DNA from: Pandoraea pulmonicola
GTDB taxonomy: Bacteria > Pseudomonadota > Gammaproteobacteria > Burkholderiales > Burkholderiaceae
Direction: 5' to 3'
Assembly (NCBI RefSeq): GCF_000815105.2
Contig: NZ_CP010310.2
Coordinates: 4,216,001 to 4,280,000 of the forward strand
DNA: 64,000 nt
Below the pieces are notes generated by a model that searched no databases, was not told where the DNA came from, and saw nothing but the letters and a program-made list of their open reading frames with translations. Positions 45,121 through 53,086 of this stretch are shown here, in pieces (within the stretch, counting starts at the first letter, position 1; each line of letters begins with the position of its first letter). The translations under genes and the position numbers were made by a program.

Positions 45121-47268
45121 TCACTGGTTGGCCGTACCCAAGATCTGATCCATGAGCGCCTCTTCACCCCGCTTGCGCAAGAATTCTCGAGTGAGCTCTT
45201 CACAGACTGCCAACTGCAGTGTCTTCATGAGGCCAACCCCAGCCTGTGCCTGCGTTTCGAGATCCTCCGGCAGCCCAAGACTGGCCAGATACGCCGACAA
45301 CTCCCGGTCGTAATCGGCGAGCATGTCCTGCAATTTTTGATACGCGCGCTCGAATCCTTCAGGATCCAGCCGGGCCAGCACCTGTTGCCAAGGCTCCCAT
45401 TCGACCAGGAAATACTGAGGGAACTCCAACCGTTCTCGGGAGAGAACCTCCTGCTCGGCGCTCTCCAGATCCTGTGGTGTTACCGTGGAATAATTGAAGT
45501 AATGCATGTCCGCGATGCCGGTGGGCAAGTGCAGCCGATCGCTCAGTTTGACCTGGTAGGCCAGATACACTTCGATTTCATGGTTTTGCCGTGCCGCCGG
45601 GGCTTTCTTGCGAGCAATCTTCTCCAGTGCGTCCAGGCGAAATGCCCCTCGCCCGCGCTCGACGATCTCGGCGAGTCTGTCGTCATAATCGCCACGGCTG
45701 ACGGCATGCGCATGACTGAGTTTGGTCAGGTCGTTATACGTCAGTGCAATGCGATCGTCGCAGGACGCGGTGGCCCCTTGGGCAGCCTGGAAGGTCAGTT
45801 GACGAAGTTCGTCATTCTGCGAGAGTTTGGTTAACCACTTGGCGACCCCCGCCTTGAATTCGGCATTATCGTCGACGCCCGCCTTCAAACGGACCAGAAA
45901 ACGTGCGAACCCAGCGGCATCTACTTCCAAGCTGTGCGCTTGCCATCGGCGTATCTGTGCTTGTTCGTCGTTGCTAAACCAATCCCGAACCGCTTCGTCC
46001 ACACGGTGAAACCCCTTTCCTAAGCAAAGCTGAGGCCCGTTATAGTCGGGCGCCAACATCGCCTGGTGCGCCTGTTGCAGAAATGCAAGCGAAAATGAGT
46101 TGCCTTCGGCATCTACCCGAACCTCATACGGCATACCAAATACACTTGGCGGCAAGTGGGTCAGTCGGTTGGACGAGACATTAAGCGTTCTCAGACTTGC
46201 AGGCAACGTCGGCAACTCGGTCAGCTGGTTCCCACACGCCAAGAGCTCCTCGAGGCCCGCGGGCAACGCTGGTAACTCGGATAGTTGGTTGTCGATTACG
46301 TAAAGCTCTGTGAGCCTCATGGGCAACGCAGGCAACTCGGATAGTCGGTTATCGCCCACGTAAAGCGTCTTGATACCCTCGGGCAACGCCGGCAACTCGA
46401 ATAGTCGGTTGTCGCATACGTCAAGCTCTGTGAGGCCCCTAGGCAATTCTGGCAGGTGATCTAAGTAGTTGTGGGCTGCCAAGAGCTTCACGAGGCTCTC
46501 AGGCAATTTCGGCAGATGCATCAACCTGTTGCCGCGTACGTCAAGCGTTGTGAGACCCGCGGGCAAATCCGGCAGGCTATACAAAAGCAGGCTCTTCAAG
46601 TCTAATTCGCCACCCACCATGTTGAGAATCCTGTCCTGCACGATCGCACGGCCTGCCCTCTCCTCCCCCCTCGGCGCGAATGCCACCCATGCGGCCAAGG
46701 AGCACCGATAGAGCTCATCGATGCCGCTATCATCTCCCGCCTGCTGTTCTGGCAAGTTCGCGATCAGTTTTCTCAAGAGTTGACCCGCGTTCACGCGAGT
46801 CTCCAGCGTGGCGAGCACATTACGAGCGAGTTTCACATGAGCTGGCGACGGTTCACCGGACTGGCCACCGGGCGCATTTTCCAGGCCAAGGTTTGCGAAT
46901 GCGTTGACCAATGCCTCGATGTCCAGGCCTTCACGGCACGAGCGTGCCAAATGCCGCGTCAAGTCCCGGCACACCCACTCAATGTCCGTGCTACCCACCT
47001 GACTGAGCTGGCGATGGGTCCAGGCGAGCGCGGCGAGTAGCGTGGCGCAGCGCCACTCATGGCCCGGACCGCCACGCCGGCCGGCATACTCGAGCATTAA
47101 TCCTCTTTCTTCATCGACTTGCGGGGACGAGCCAGAGCACTCGCACAGCACTTGGGCCAGCCCGTCCAGTAAATGTGATCCAACAGAAGTGATCGGCATG
47201 GATGAAAAGTCAATGGAGAAAGGCAACGGCTTGGCTCGACTTCGACACCAGTTCGAGGAACGCGCCAT
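45121..47268 (-). CDS. LRR-NEL E3 ubiquitin ligase-type effector (IpaH/SspH-like)
   Basis: This 715-residue protein has three parts. Residues 1-230 are an unrecognised helical N-terminus, presumably with the secretion signal. Residues 232-371 form seven 20-residue bacterial leucine-rich repeats of the LPxLPxxLxxLxVxxNxL type. Residues about 395-715 are a NEL domain, with the catalytic motif SCDDRIALTYNDL at Cys503 (Asp505, Arg506), the equivalent of CEDR in IpaH/SspH. In Shigella, Salmonella and others such proteins are type III effectors that ubiquitinate host targets. No secretion genes lie nearby. The region is visibly less GC-rich than its neighbours and borders IS remnants. The start is 47268 or 47199. 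Confidence 0.88.
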   Translation of the reverse strand: MARSSNWCRSRAKPLPFSIDFSSMPITSVGSHLLDGLAQVLCECSGSSPQVDEERGLMLEYAGRRGGPGHEWRCATLLAALAWTHRQLSQVGSTDIEWVCRDLTRHLARSCREGLDIEALVNAFANLGLENAPGGQSGEPSPAHVKLARNVLATLETRVNAGQLLRKLIANLPEQQAGDDSGIDELYRCSLAAWVAFAPRGEERAGRAIVQDRILNMVGGELDLKSLLLYSLPDLPAGLTTLDVRGNRLMHLPKLPESLVKLLAAHNYLDHLPELPRGLTELDVCDNRLFELPALPEGIKTLYVGDNRLSELPALPMRLTELYVIDNQLSELPALPAGLEELLACGNQLTELPTLPASLRTLNVSSNRLTHLPPSVFGMPYEVRVDAEGNSFSLAFLQQAHQAMLAPDYNGPQLCLGKGFHRVDEAVRDWFSNDEQAQIRRWQAHSLEVDAAGFARFLVRLKAGVDDNAEFKAGVAKWLTKLSQNDELRQLTFQAAQGATASCDDRIALTYNDLTKLSHAHAVSRGDYDDRLAEIVERGRGAFRLDALEKIARKKAPAARQNHEIEVYLAYQVKLSDRLHLPTGIADMHYFNYSTVTPQDLESAEQEVLSRERLEFPQYFLVEWEPWQQVLARLDPEGFERAYQKLQDMLADYDRELSAYLASLGLPEDLETQAQAGVGLMKTLQLAVCEELTREFLRKRGEEALMDQILGTANQ
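46156..46575 (-). repeat. Seven 60-bp leucine-rich-repeat units
   Basis: These are tandem 60-bp units encoding the LRRs of the NEL-type effector. Neighbouring units differ at scattered sites, as expected from duplication followed by divergence. Each encodes LPxLP at its start and NxL near its end. Confidence 0.85.
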
Positions 47269-47313
47269 TTCGCGTCGGCCGACGCCTCGGTGCGGTTAGG
47301 CATGCGAAATGGC
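47264..47313. promoter_or_regulatory. Inverted repeat spanning the effector start codon
   Basis: GCCATTTCGC (47264-47273) and GCGAAATGGC (47304-47313) form a perfect 10-bp inverted repeat with a 30-nt loop. The left arm includes the first ATG of the effector on the reverse strand. It could be a leader hairpin or a protein-binding site, or it could mean that the downstream ATG at 47199 is used. Confidence 0.45.
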
Positions 47314-47374
47314 ACTATGTCACGCGCGTTTCTTCTTGGAGTCAAGATCGAACTGGCCTAGCGGAATTCATCCA

Positions 47375-47660
47375 GTCGTCCATTTTTTATATTTTGTTCA
47401 TTGACAGTATTTCCGATCATTGATCGTGAGAAATTATTAATTATATGAAAACCCAATAACTGCGCGATCTTATGAAAATTCTCATAATGTGGCGGAGGGG
47501 ATTTTCAAATATAATTCATAAATTATCTCTGGCATTCTTTGGAAAATATCATTTGAAAAGCCAGAGATCGTTGATCGCGGCATTCGCATACACCCCAAAA
47601 AAACGGCGACAATACCGAATCCAGAGAGTTCACTAACTTCAGAGTTCATCCATTAACTTC
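47375..47660. other. AT-rich segment upstream of the effector
   Basis: This stretch is strikingly AT-rich for this genome, with runs such as TTTTTTATATTTTG and AAATTATTAATTATATG. It probably holds the promoter of the leftward effector gene and is typical of DNA silenced by H-NS-like proteins. No gene is visible in it. Confidence 0.6.
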
Positions 47661-47686
47661 AGTCAACCCTATCGAGCTTGGTGGGG

Positions 47687-47815
47687 ATGCGGACTTTTGG
47701 GAAAATGGAGCGCAGCAGAAAAGAACTTGCGTGAAGGTTTCGAGCATTTTATTGCTCGGTACGAATTCCGTTTCGTGATGCTGATGTACCTGCCGCTGTG
47801 CACTCTCTCCAGGCA
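47687..47815 (+). pseudogene. Degenerate IS5-type transposase C-terminus
   Basis: One frame reads MRTFGKMERSRKELA then stops. After a one-base shift the next frame reads EGFEHFIARYEFRFVMLMYLPLCTLSRQ. Joined, this resembles the C-terminal end of IS5-family transposases (ERTFGW...RRLAKDFEHFIA...LMLRRLA). Both a frameshift and substitutions are present, and no N-terminal part or terminal repeats are visible. The identification is by eye. Confidence 0.5.
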
Positions 47816-47872
47816 GGCAGCCGCCTCGAAGGCGCGCAAGGCATTTAGGCTGGGAAGTCTCTGAAGGTCCAA
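47813..47872 (-). pseudogene. LysR-family gene remnant (GcvA-type N-terminus)
   Basis: The reverse strand encodes MDLQRLPSLNALRAFEAAACLE, beginning with TTG at 47872. This is the characteristic start of GcvA-like LysR regulators (LPSLNALRAFEAAAR). The reading then departs from the family where the transposase remnant begins, so the gene was interrupted and largely lost. Confidence 0.6.
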
Positions 47873-47964
47873 GTCAGCTATTCACAAGGCCGTGAAAATA
47901 TGACACTTGGTGCGGCGTTTGCCAGTCTCTACGATTAAGTCATCCACTGAGTGGAGGCCGTAAA

Positions 47965-48297
47965 ATGCAAAGCAATTTGACAAAGGTTCAGTACTTCTAC
48001 GGTATTCGTCCGGGCGAAGTCGTCACTCTCGACCTCCATCACGAACATACGCTTGTCGCGCGCGGTGCGGCAGTCTGGGTAACGCGGGCCGGCGACCCGC
48101 ACGATTACTGGCTGATGCCGAGCCAGCGCCTTGTCGTCGAACCGGGACGCCGTTACTGGGTATCGTCGGACGAAAACGCCGAAGCGCGTCTCGAGCGCGA
48201 CGTGGCGCATCGCTTCACCTTCGTCTGCGGGCTGCGTAAGTGGCTCACCGGACGCCGGGCGGCACGCGAATCCAATTCGTGGGTTCTGTCGCAATAG
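47965..48297 (+). CDS. DUF2917-family protein
   Basis: This 110-residue protein matches DUF2917: GIRPGEVVTLDLHHEHTLVARGAAVWVTRAGDPHDYWLMPSQRLVVEPGRRYWVSSD is the diagnostic cupin-like core. Such small proteins are frequent in Burkholderiales and have no known function. GGAGG (47953-47957) precedes the ATG. Confidence 0.88.
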   Translation: MQSNLTKVQYFYGIRPGEVVTLDLHHEHTLVARGAAVWVTRAGDPHDYWLMPSQRLVVEPGRRYWVSSDENAEARLERDVAHRFTFVCGLRKWLTGRRAARESNSWVLSQ

Positions 48298-48377
48298 TGG
48301 CAAACAATGCGGGACTGAACGCCTGACATCGCCTATCATCGGCTTGATATTGGCCAGCGTGATGCGCAGACACCGAC

Positions 48378-48758
48378 ATGAAGAAGTCCTTTCCCGACGC
48401 CGCCGAAGCCGCTGCCCTCATCGACGCCCGCATCGCTGAACTCAACGACTGGCGCGGCACGACTCTCGCCAAACTCCGCAAAATCGTCACCCAAACTTCC
48501 CCGGATATCACCGAGGAATGGAAATGGCGCGTCCCCGTCTGGTCCCTCAACGGCATCCTCTGCACCGGTGAAACCTACAAGAATGCCGTCAAAATGACCT
48601 TCCCCAAAGGCGCCTCCCTCCCCGATCCCCACCACCTGTTCAACGCCAGCCTCGAAGGCAACACCCGACGCGCCATCGATTTCCACCAGAACGACCCCAT
48701 CGACGAAAAAAGCCTCGCCCAACTGATCCGGGCCGCCATCGACGCCAACCGAAAGTAA
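48378..48758 (+). CDS. DUF1801 (YdhG-like) protein
   Basis: This 126-residue protein has the DUF1801 pattern: LNDWRGTTLAKLRKIVTQTSPDITEEWKWRVPVWSLNGILCTGETYKNAVKMTF, followed by HHLFNASLEGNTRRAIDFHQNDPIDEKSLAQLIRAAI. The family resembles a frataxin/iron-binding fold, but its role is unknown. It uses more C-ending codons than its neighbours. Confidence 0.87.
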   Translation: MKKSFPDAAEAAALIDARIAELNDWRGTTLAKLRKIVTQTSPDITEEWKWRVPVWSLNGILCTGETYKNAVKMTFPKGASLPDPHHLFNASLEGNTRRAIDFHQNDPIDEKSLAQLIRAAIDANRK

Positions 48759-48902
48759 CCCCCGCCACGCTTGCCATCTGGCGTTCGCTATCTCGATCGA
48801 TCAAAATATCAGCCGCAATTCATTATTTGACGTCATCATCGCTTCGCCCACCACGATGATGTCGCCGCCGGCTATCCGCCTCACTCTTCTTCGGACAACA
48901 CC

Positions 48903-49268
48903 ATGCCGCATCGCATCGAGACCGTCGATCGCAAACGTATCCTGATTTGGGAAGCTCCCGCCGGCACGCTCGCCAGCGAGGCAGACGTCTCCCAACTGCT
49001 CGCCGCTGCATGGGAAAACGATGTGGACTGGGTTGCAGTCGAAACCGCCACCCTTCATGACAATTTTTTCAGGCTCGAAACCCGTCTGGCCGGAGACGTC
49101 CTGCAGAAGATGGTGAACTACGGCGTCAAACTCACCGTCGTTGGCGATATCACGCCCTGGCTGGAACGCAGCAACGCGTTCCGCGCTTTCGTCGCGGAAG
49201 CGAATCGCCAACGGCCGCCCGGCTTCGTCGCTTCCCTCGACTCGCTACTCGCCGGCACGGCTGCCTGA
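48903..49268 (+). CDS. DUF4180-family protein
   Basis: This 121-residue protein matches DUF4180 (SpoIIAA/STAS-like): DVSQLLAAAWENDVDWVAVETATLHDNFFRLETRLAGDVLQKMVNYGVKLTVVGDI and SNAFRAFVAEANR are the family blocks. Function is unknown. There is no membrane segment. Confidence 0.87.
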   Translation: MPHRIETVDRKRILIWEAPAGTLASEADVSQLLAAAWENDVDWVAVETATLHDNFFRLETRLAGDVLQKMVNYGVKLTVVGDITPWLERSNAFRAFVAEANRQRPPGFVASLDSLLAGTAA

Positions 49269-49329
49269 ACGGTGCACAATAAAGCCGCGCGGGTTCTCGT
49301 GTGGCCCCGATGATCGGCGCCCCCGGGAC

Positions 49330-50460
49330 TCATCGCGACGCGCTCGGCAGGCTCCGCAAGGTCTCGATAATGGTGTCGGCCAACGCTCCCGGCGCCACCG
49401 CACTGACGTCGGACTCGGTCTGCAGCGGCGTGGACTGGCAACGCGGCGTCAAGCGCAGGTAGGGCGGCTCGGCCTTCGCGAAGAGCGTGACGCTCGGCGT
49501 GGACGTGGTATGCGCCACGTGCATCAAGCCACCATCGGCCCCCACGAAAAGTGCGGCATTGGCAATCACGCGCTTCGCGTCGCGCAACGTCAACTGGCCG
49601 GTGAACGACGTCAGTCGCAGATGCACGAACTTCGCCTCCATGAGCCCCTTGGCCGCATCCACGCCATTGCCGGAGCCGAGCAGGACGACGCCCGCCGGCA
49701 TGCCCGGTTCGTAGGCAACGTCGTAAGCCTGCAGGCACTCGCGCCAGTGCGCATAGGTGCGACGCGGTTCCACACCGCCCATGCCCAGCACGATGAACGG
49801 CCCGCACGGCAGTTGCCGGGCGATCGCCTCGGGCAGATCCGACTCCTCGCGAAGATAGGGCTTGGCCCGCGCGAAGAGCTCGTCCGACGCCAGACCGAGC
49901 GAGAAAACGTCGTTCACCGCAGCAAGGCTGAACTGGGTCTGGTTGCGGTCCGGCCCGTGGAAGAAACGGAACAGACACGCGAACGGCAGCGACGGGAAAA
50001 ACCTGCGCTTGAGCCTTAGCGTCGGATAGTTGAATTCCTGCAGCACGACCACGTCGTAATCGGCCGCATTGACGCTAGCCGGATCGTCGAACACATGCCG
50101 GAAGATGTCGTCCCCTTCGAAGACGGCTTTCAGACTCGGCGAGATCAACAGGTCCACAGGCCCCTTGCGCTCACGCAGCAGGGCGCGGCCGGACAGGTCC
50201 ATCACCGCGTCGCCCACCGACGCCTTGCCGCCATAGATCCACAGCACGCGCGCGTCCGGCGCGACATGGCGCACCTCGAGCTTCGCCTGCCCGCTCACGG
50301 CGAGCCGCAATCGCCGATGCAGATATTTCTTGGCGACGGTGAGCGAGGACGCGCGTTGCAGGAACACGTCCGGCTCGTGATACACCCAGGCATACGGAAT
50401 CCGGGTGCTCGGTTCGATGAGGGCGCCCAGTCGGCGGGCAATGAAGCGCTGCAGTGCCAT
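49330..50460 (-). CDS. Glycosyltransferase family 9 (heptosyltransferase-like) protein
   Basis: This 376-residue GT-B fold protein has the GT9 C-terminal block: PFIVLGMGGVEPRRTYAHWRECLQA, LLGSGNGVDAAKGL, LTSFTGQLTLRDAKRVIANAALFVGADGGLMHVAHTTSTPSVTLF. GADGGLMHVA is the nucleotide-sugar-binding loop of lipopolysaccharide heptosyltransferases. The N-terminal half is divergent. It probably adds a sugar to lipopolysaccharide or another surface glycan. The start is uncertain: the ATG at 50460 has no clear ribosome-binding site and the frame stays open to 50574. Confidence 0.82.
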   Translation of the reverse strand: MALQRFIARRLGALIEPSTRIPYAWVYHEPDVFLQRASSLTVAKKYLHRRLRLAVSGQAKLEVRHVAPDARVLWIYGGKASVGDAVMDLSGRALLRERKGPVDLLISPSLKAVFEGDDIFRHVFDDPASVNAADYDVVVLQEFNYPTLRLKRRFFPSLPFACLFRFFHGPDRNQTQFSLAAVNDVFSLGLASDELFARAKPYLREESDLPEAIARQLPCGPFIVLGMGGVEPRRTYAHWRECLQAYDVAYEPGMPAGVVLLGSGNGVDAAKGLMEAKFVHLRLTSFTGQLTLRDAKRVIANAALFVGADGGLMHVAHTTSTPSVTLFAKAEPPYLRLTPRCQSTPLQTESDVSAVAPGALADTIIETLRSLPSASR

Positions 50461-50591
50461 GGTGGAATCGAATACGGGTCGGCCGCCGCCACGGGGCGCA
50501 GGCACCAGGCGGCAAACACAGGAAGAACCGGAGTATGCCACGTCTGGTTGCTCGCGCAGTACGCGCGCCGGCATGCCGGCGCGGCACCGTG

Positions 50592-52247
50592 TCAGATCAC
50601 CTGGAAACGATGCGTGCCGTCGCGATGCAGTTGATCGACCAGCCCGAACTCCCAGTCGAGATACGCCTGCATGGCCTCGGCCGCGTTATCGGTGCCTTCG
50701 TACGGACGACGATAACGATCGTCGCGCGCACTCGCCAACCGCGTCTCGCCCGATTCGAGCGGCAATCCGGCGTTGATCCAGGCCTGCGTACCGCCGTCGA
50801 GGACAACGATCTCGGCATCGGTCAGCGCGCGCAGGTCGTTCGCGGCGAAACGCGCGAGCAGGCTGGAGCCGCAAGTGAGCACGTAGCGCTGAGCTGGACC
50901 GATCTTGCGCAGCGCTTCGGCAAGACGCGCGCGAATCACGAACCACGCGCCAGGAATATGGCGCTTGACGTAGTTCACGCCCGAAGTGAAGTCGAGCACC
51001 GCAATCTGCCCCGGCAACGCGTCTTCCAACCAACGCGCCAGCAGTGCCGGCGTGACCGTGGCGACGTCGGGCGCGCTCGGCGTGTGCAGCGGCCATCCGC
51101 CCTGCGCACTGCGCGCCTCGGCGCCATGCGGCTCCACCACGTATACGGTCCACCCCATCTGCGCGAGCCACGAGCCGGTCATGTCGGCACGCACGCCATC
51201 GTCGTCCGTCAGAACGATCCAGGCGCCACGCACCGGCGCCTGATGATCGGTCTCCTGCACGAGTTGCCCGCCCGGCGCACTCGCGAAGTCGGGCAGATGT
51301 CCCGCCGCATATTCCTCGGGCGTGCGCACATCGAAGCGATACACGGTACGCCCCGGCACGCTCAGCGACGGCACGTCTTCCAGCGCGATGCGCTTCACGC
51401 CCGCCCGATCGGCCACGGCGCGCGCGCCCTCGCGGGCCACCGCCAGCGTCGCCTCGCGCACCGCCGCGGGATGACGGCGATCGGCGCCTCGCTCGAGCGT
51501 CTGTCCCGCGAGCGTCCAGCCGATGGTGCCATTGCGCAGCGCCGCCACGGGATTCGGCAACCCGGCATTGACCAGCGATTGCGTACCGATGATGCTGCGC
51601 GTGCGTCCCGCACAGTTGACGATCACGCGCGTGGCCGGATCCGGCGCGAGCTCGCGCACGCGCAGCACCAGTTCGGCGCCGGGCACGCTCGTCGAGCCGG
51701 GAATGTTCATGGTCTGGTATTCGTCGAAACGGCGGGCGTCCACGACGACGACGTCCGCCTCGGCATCGAGCAGTGCCTGCACCTCCTGCGCCGACAGCGA
51801 CGGCGTATGACGCACCCCCTCCACCCACTCGCCGAAGGCCTTGCTCGGCACGTTCACATCGCGAAACACTTCGCCCCCCGCGGCAATCCAGCCGTCGAGT
51901 CCGCCCGCGAGCCGGTTGACGTCGGTGTAGCCCAGCTTGCGCAGCACAGCCGCCGCACGCGGCGCGAGATCGTCGCCACCGTACTTGCCATAGACGACGA
52001 TGCGCGTGTCCCGACGCGGAATGCGCGCCCACGCCTCGATCTCCACCCGCGAGAGCGGCAGATTCGCCGCCCACAGCGGATGCGACTGGGCGAACGGATC
52101 TTCCTCGCGCACGTCGAGCAACGCGATTTCCTCACCGGCGAGCAGCGCGGCGCGCACGTCGCCATAGGTCAATTCGGGGAAAGACGGCTCGGCAGGTCGG
52201 GCATCGTCGGCCGTCCGCGACGGCGTATCGTTCGAATGAGAAGCCAC
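50592..52247 (-). CDS. Four-domain rhodanese-family sulfurtransferase
   Basis: This 551-residue protein contains four rhodanese domains, at about 25-128, 148-260, 290-405 and 425-525. Catalytic cysteines are present in domain 2 (VNCAGRTRS, Cys212) and domain 4 (LTCGSSLLA, Cys459). Domains 1 (VVYGKYGGD) and 3 (VLTDDDGVR) lack one and are probably structural. Translation likely starts at GTG (52247), 8 bp after AAGGA. It is the last gene of the leftward operon with the thiol dioxygenase and would handle sulfane sulfur released from organosulfur compounds. Confidence 0.88.
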   Translation of the reverse strand: MASHSNDTPSRTADDARPAEPSFPELTYGDVRAALLAGEEIALLDVREEDPFAQSHPLWAANLPLSRVEIEAWARIPRRDTRIVVYGKYGGDDLAPRAAAVLRKLGYTDVNRLAGGLDGWIAAGGEVFRDVNVPSKAFGEWVEGVRHTPSLSAQEVQALLDAEADVVVVDARRFDEYQTMNIPGSTSVPGAELVLRVRELAPDPATRVIVNCAGRTRSIIGTQSLVNAGLPNPVAALRNGTIGWTLAGQTLERGADRRHPAAVREATLAVAREGARAVADRAGVKRIALEDVPSLSVPGRTVYRFDVRTPEEYAAGHLPDFASAPGGQLVQETDHQAPVRGAWIVLTDDDGVRADMTGSWLAQMGWTVYVVEPHGAEARSAQGGWPLHTPSAPDVATVTPALLARWLEDALPGQIAVLDFTSGVNYVKRHIPGAWFVIRARLAEALRKIGPAQRYVLTCGSSLLARFAANDLRALTDAEIVVLDGGTQAWINAGLPLESGETRLASARDDRYRRPYEGTDNAAEAMQAYLDWEFGLVDQLHRDGTHRFQVI

Positions 52248-52417
52248 GGGGTTTCCTTGAATTCGAAAAACGTAAATTCGGTCGGCCGTGCACGCCCCAT
52301 GACGCAGATCGAGAGGCCAGGGAGGCCCGGGAAGCAGCACGCAGACGGTCATTGTGGCAGAAGCGGCCGGCAAGCGCGCGGCGCTCGATGATGCGCTGCG
52401 GCAGGCGTCGCGCTTCG

Positions 52418-53086
52418 TCAGACGCGCGGCACCGCACGTCCCCAGGGATTCGGCAAGCGCGCATTGGCGTAACCGGAGACGAACCCCTTGCGCTCGCCGG
52501 CTTCGGTGAACACGCTGCGATGCACCGCGCCGATGTTCGCGCCGTACACGTGAATGCTCACGCTGACACGGTCGTCATGGGCATTGCTCACGCGATGGAT
52601 GTCGCCCAGACGCGGCGAAAGCACCTCGACGTCGCCCGGCACAAGCCGCACCGGCTCGCCCGCAACGACGGGCACGCCCTGCGCGTCGAGCACGTAGGGC
52701 TGCGAATCCTCCGCACCGCGCAACATGCCGATCAGCCCCCATACGGTGTGATCGTGTATCGGCGTACGCTGCCCCGGCCCCCACACGAAGCTCACGATGG
52801 AAAAACGCTGCGCCGAATCGCAATGCAGCAGATATTGCTGGTAGTGCTCGGGATGGGGTTGCGCGAAGGCGTCGGGCAACCAGTCGTCGCGCGCCACCAA
52901 CTGGGCGAGCAGCCCCGCGCCTTCTTCGAGCAATGTGCTCTCGTGCGGACGACGCTCCAGCAGCCGCGAAAACGCCGCGACGAAGGTGCGCAACGGATCG
53001 AGTGCGTCGTAATCGTGCTCGGACAGATCGTGCCGGGTCGTGGCCGGCGCCACGCCCTCTGGAATTGCGGTGATGCCAACGGTCAT
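52418..53086 (-). CDS. Thiol dioxygenase (cysteine/3-mercaptopropionate dioxygenase family)
   Basis: This 222-residue cupin has the 3-His iron site: His111 and His113 in TPIHDHTVWG, His164 in DIHRV. The catalytic Ser-His-Tyr triad is seen as SVSIHVYG. Such enzymes oxidise a free thiol to a sulfinic acid using oxygen. The sequence resembles the bacterial group that includes 3-mercaptopropionate dioxygenase, so cysteine need not be the substrate. Its ATG overlaps the stop of the upstream flavoprotein gene by 4 bp. Confidence 0.88.
   Translation of the reverse strand: MTVGITAIPEGVAPATTRHDLSEHDYDALDPLRTFVAAFSRLLERRPHESTLLEEGAGLLAQLVARDDWLPDAFAQPHPEHYQQYLLHCDSAQRFSIVSFVWGPGQRTPIHDHTVWGLIGMLRGAEDSQPYVLDAQGVPVVAGEPVRLVPGDVEVLSPRLGDIHRVSNAHDDRVSVSIHVYGANIGAVHRSVFTEAGERKGFVSGYANARLPNPWGRAVPRV

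Noticed and set aside
46156..46575. CRISPR-like regular spacing of about 60 bp
   Set aside because: The periodicity is the in-frame LRR coding repeat, with no identical repeats or unique spacers.
47269..47700. HrpII-type box (TTCG-N16-TTCG) upstream of the NEL effector
   Set aside because: I looked for this known type III regulon signal on the effector strand; TTCG elements occur but not at the required spacing.
50454..52391. A 645-codon open frame opposite the rhodanese gene
   Set aside because: Arg/His-rich mirror product without motifs; the reverse strand has four clear rhodanese domains.
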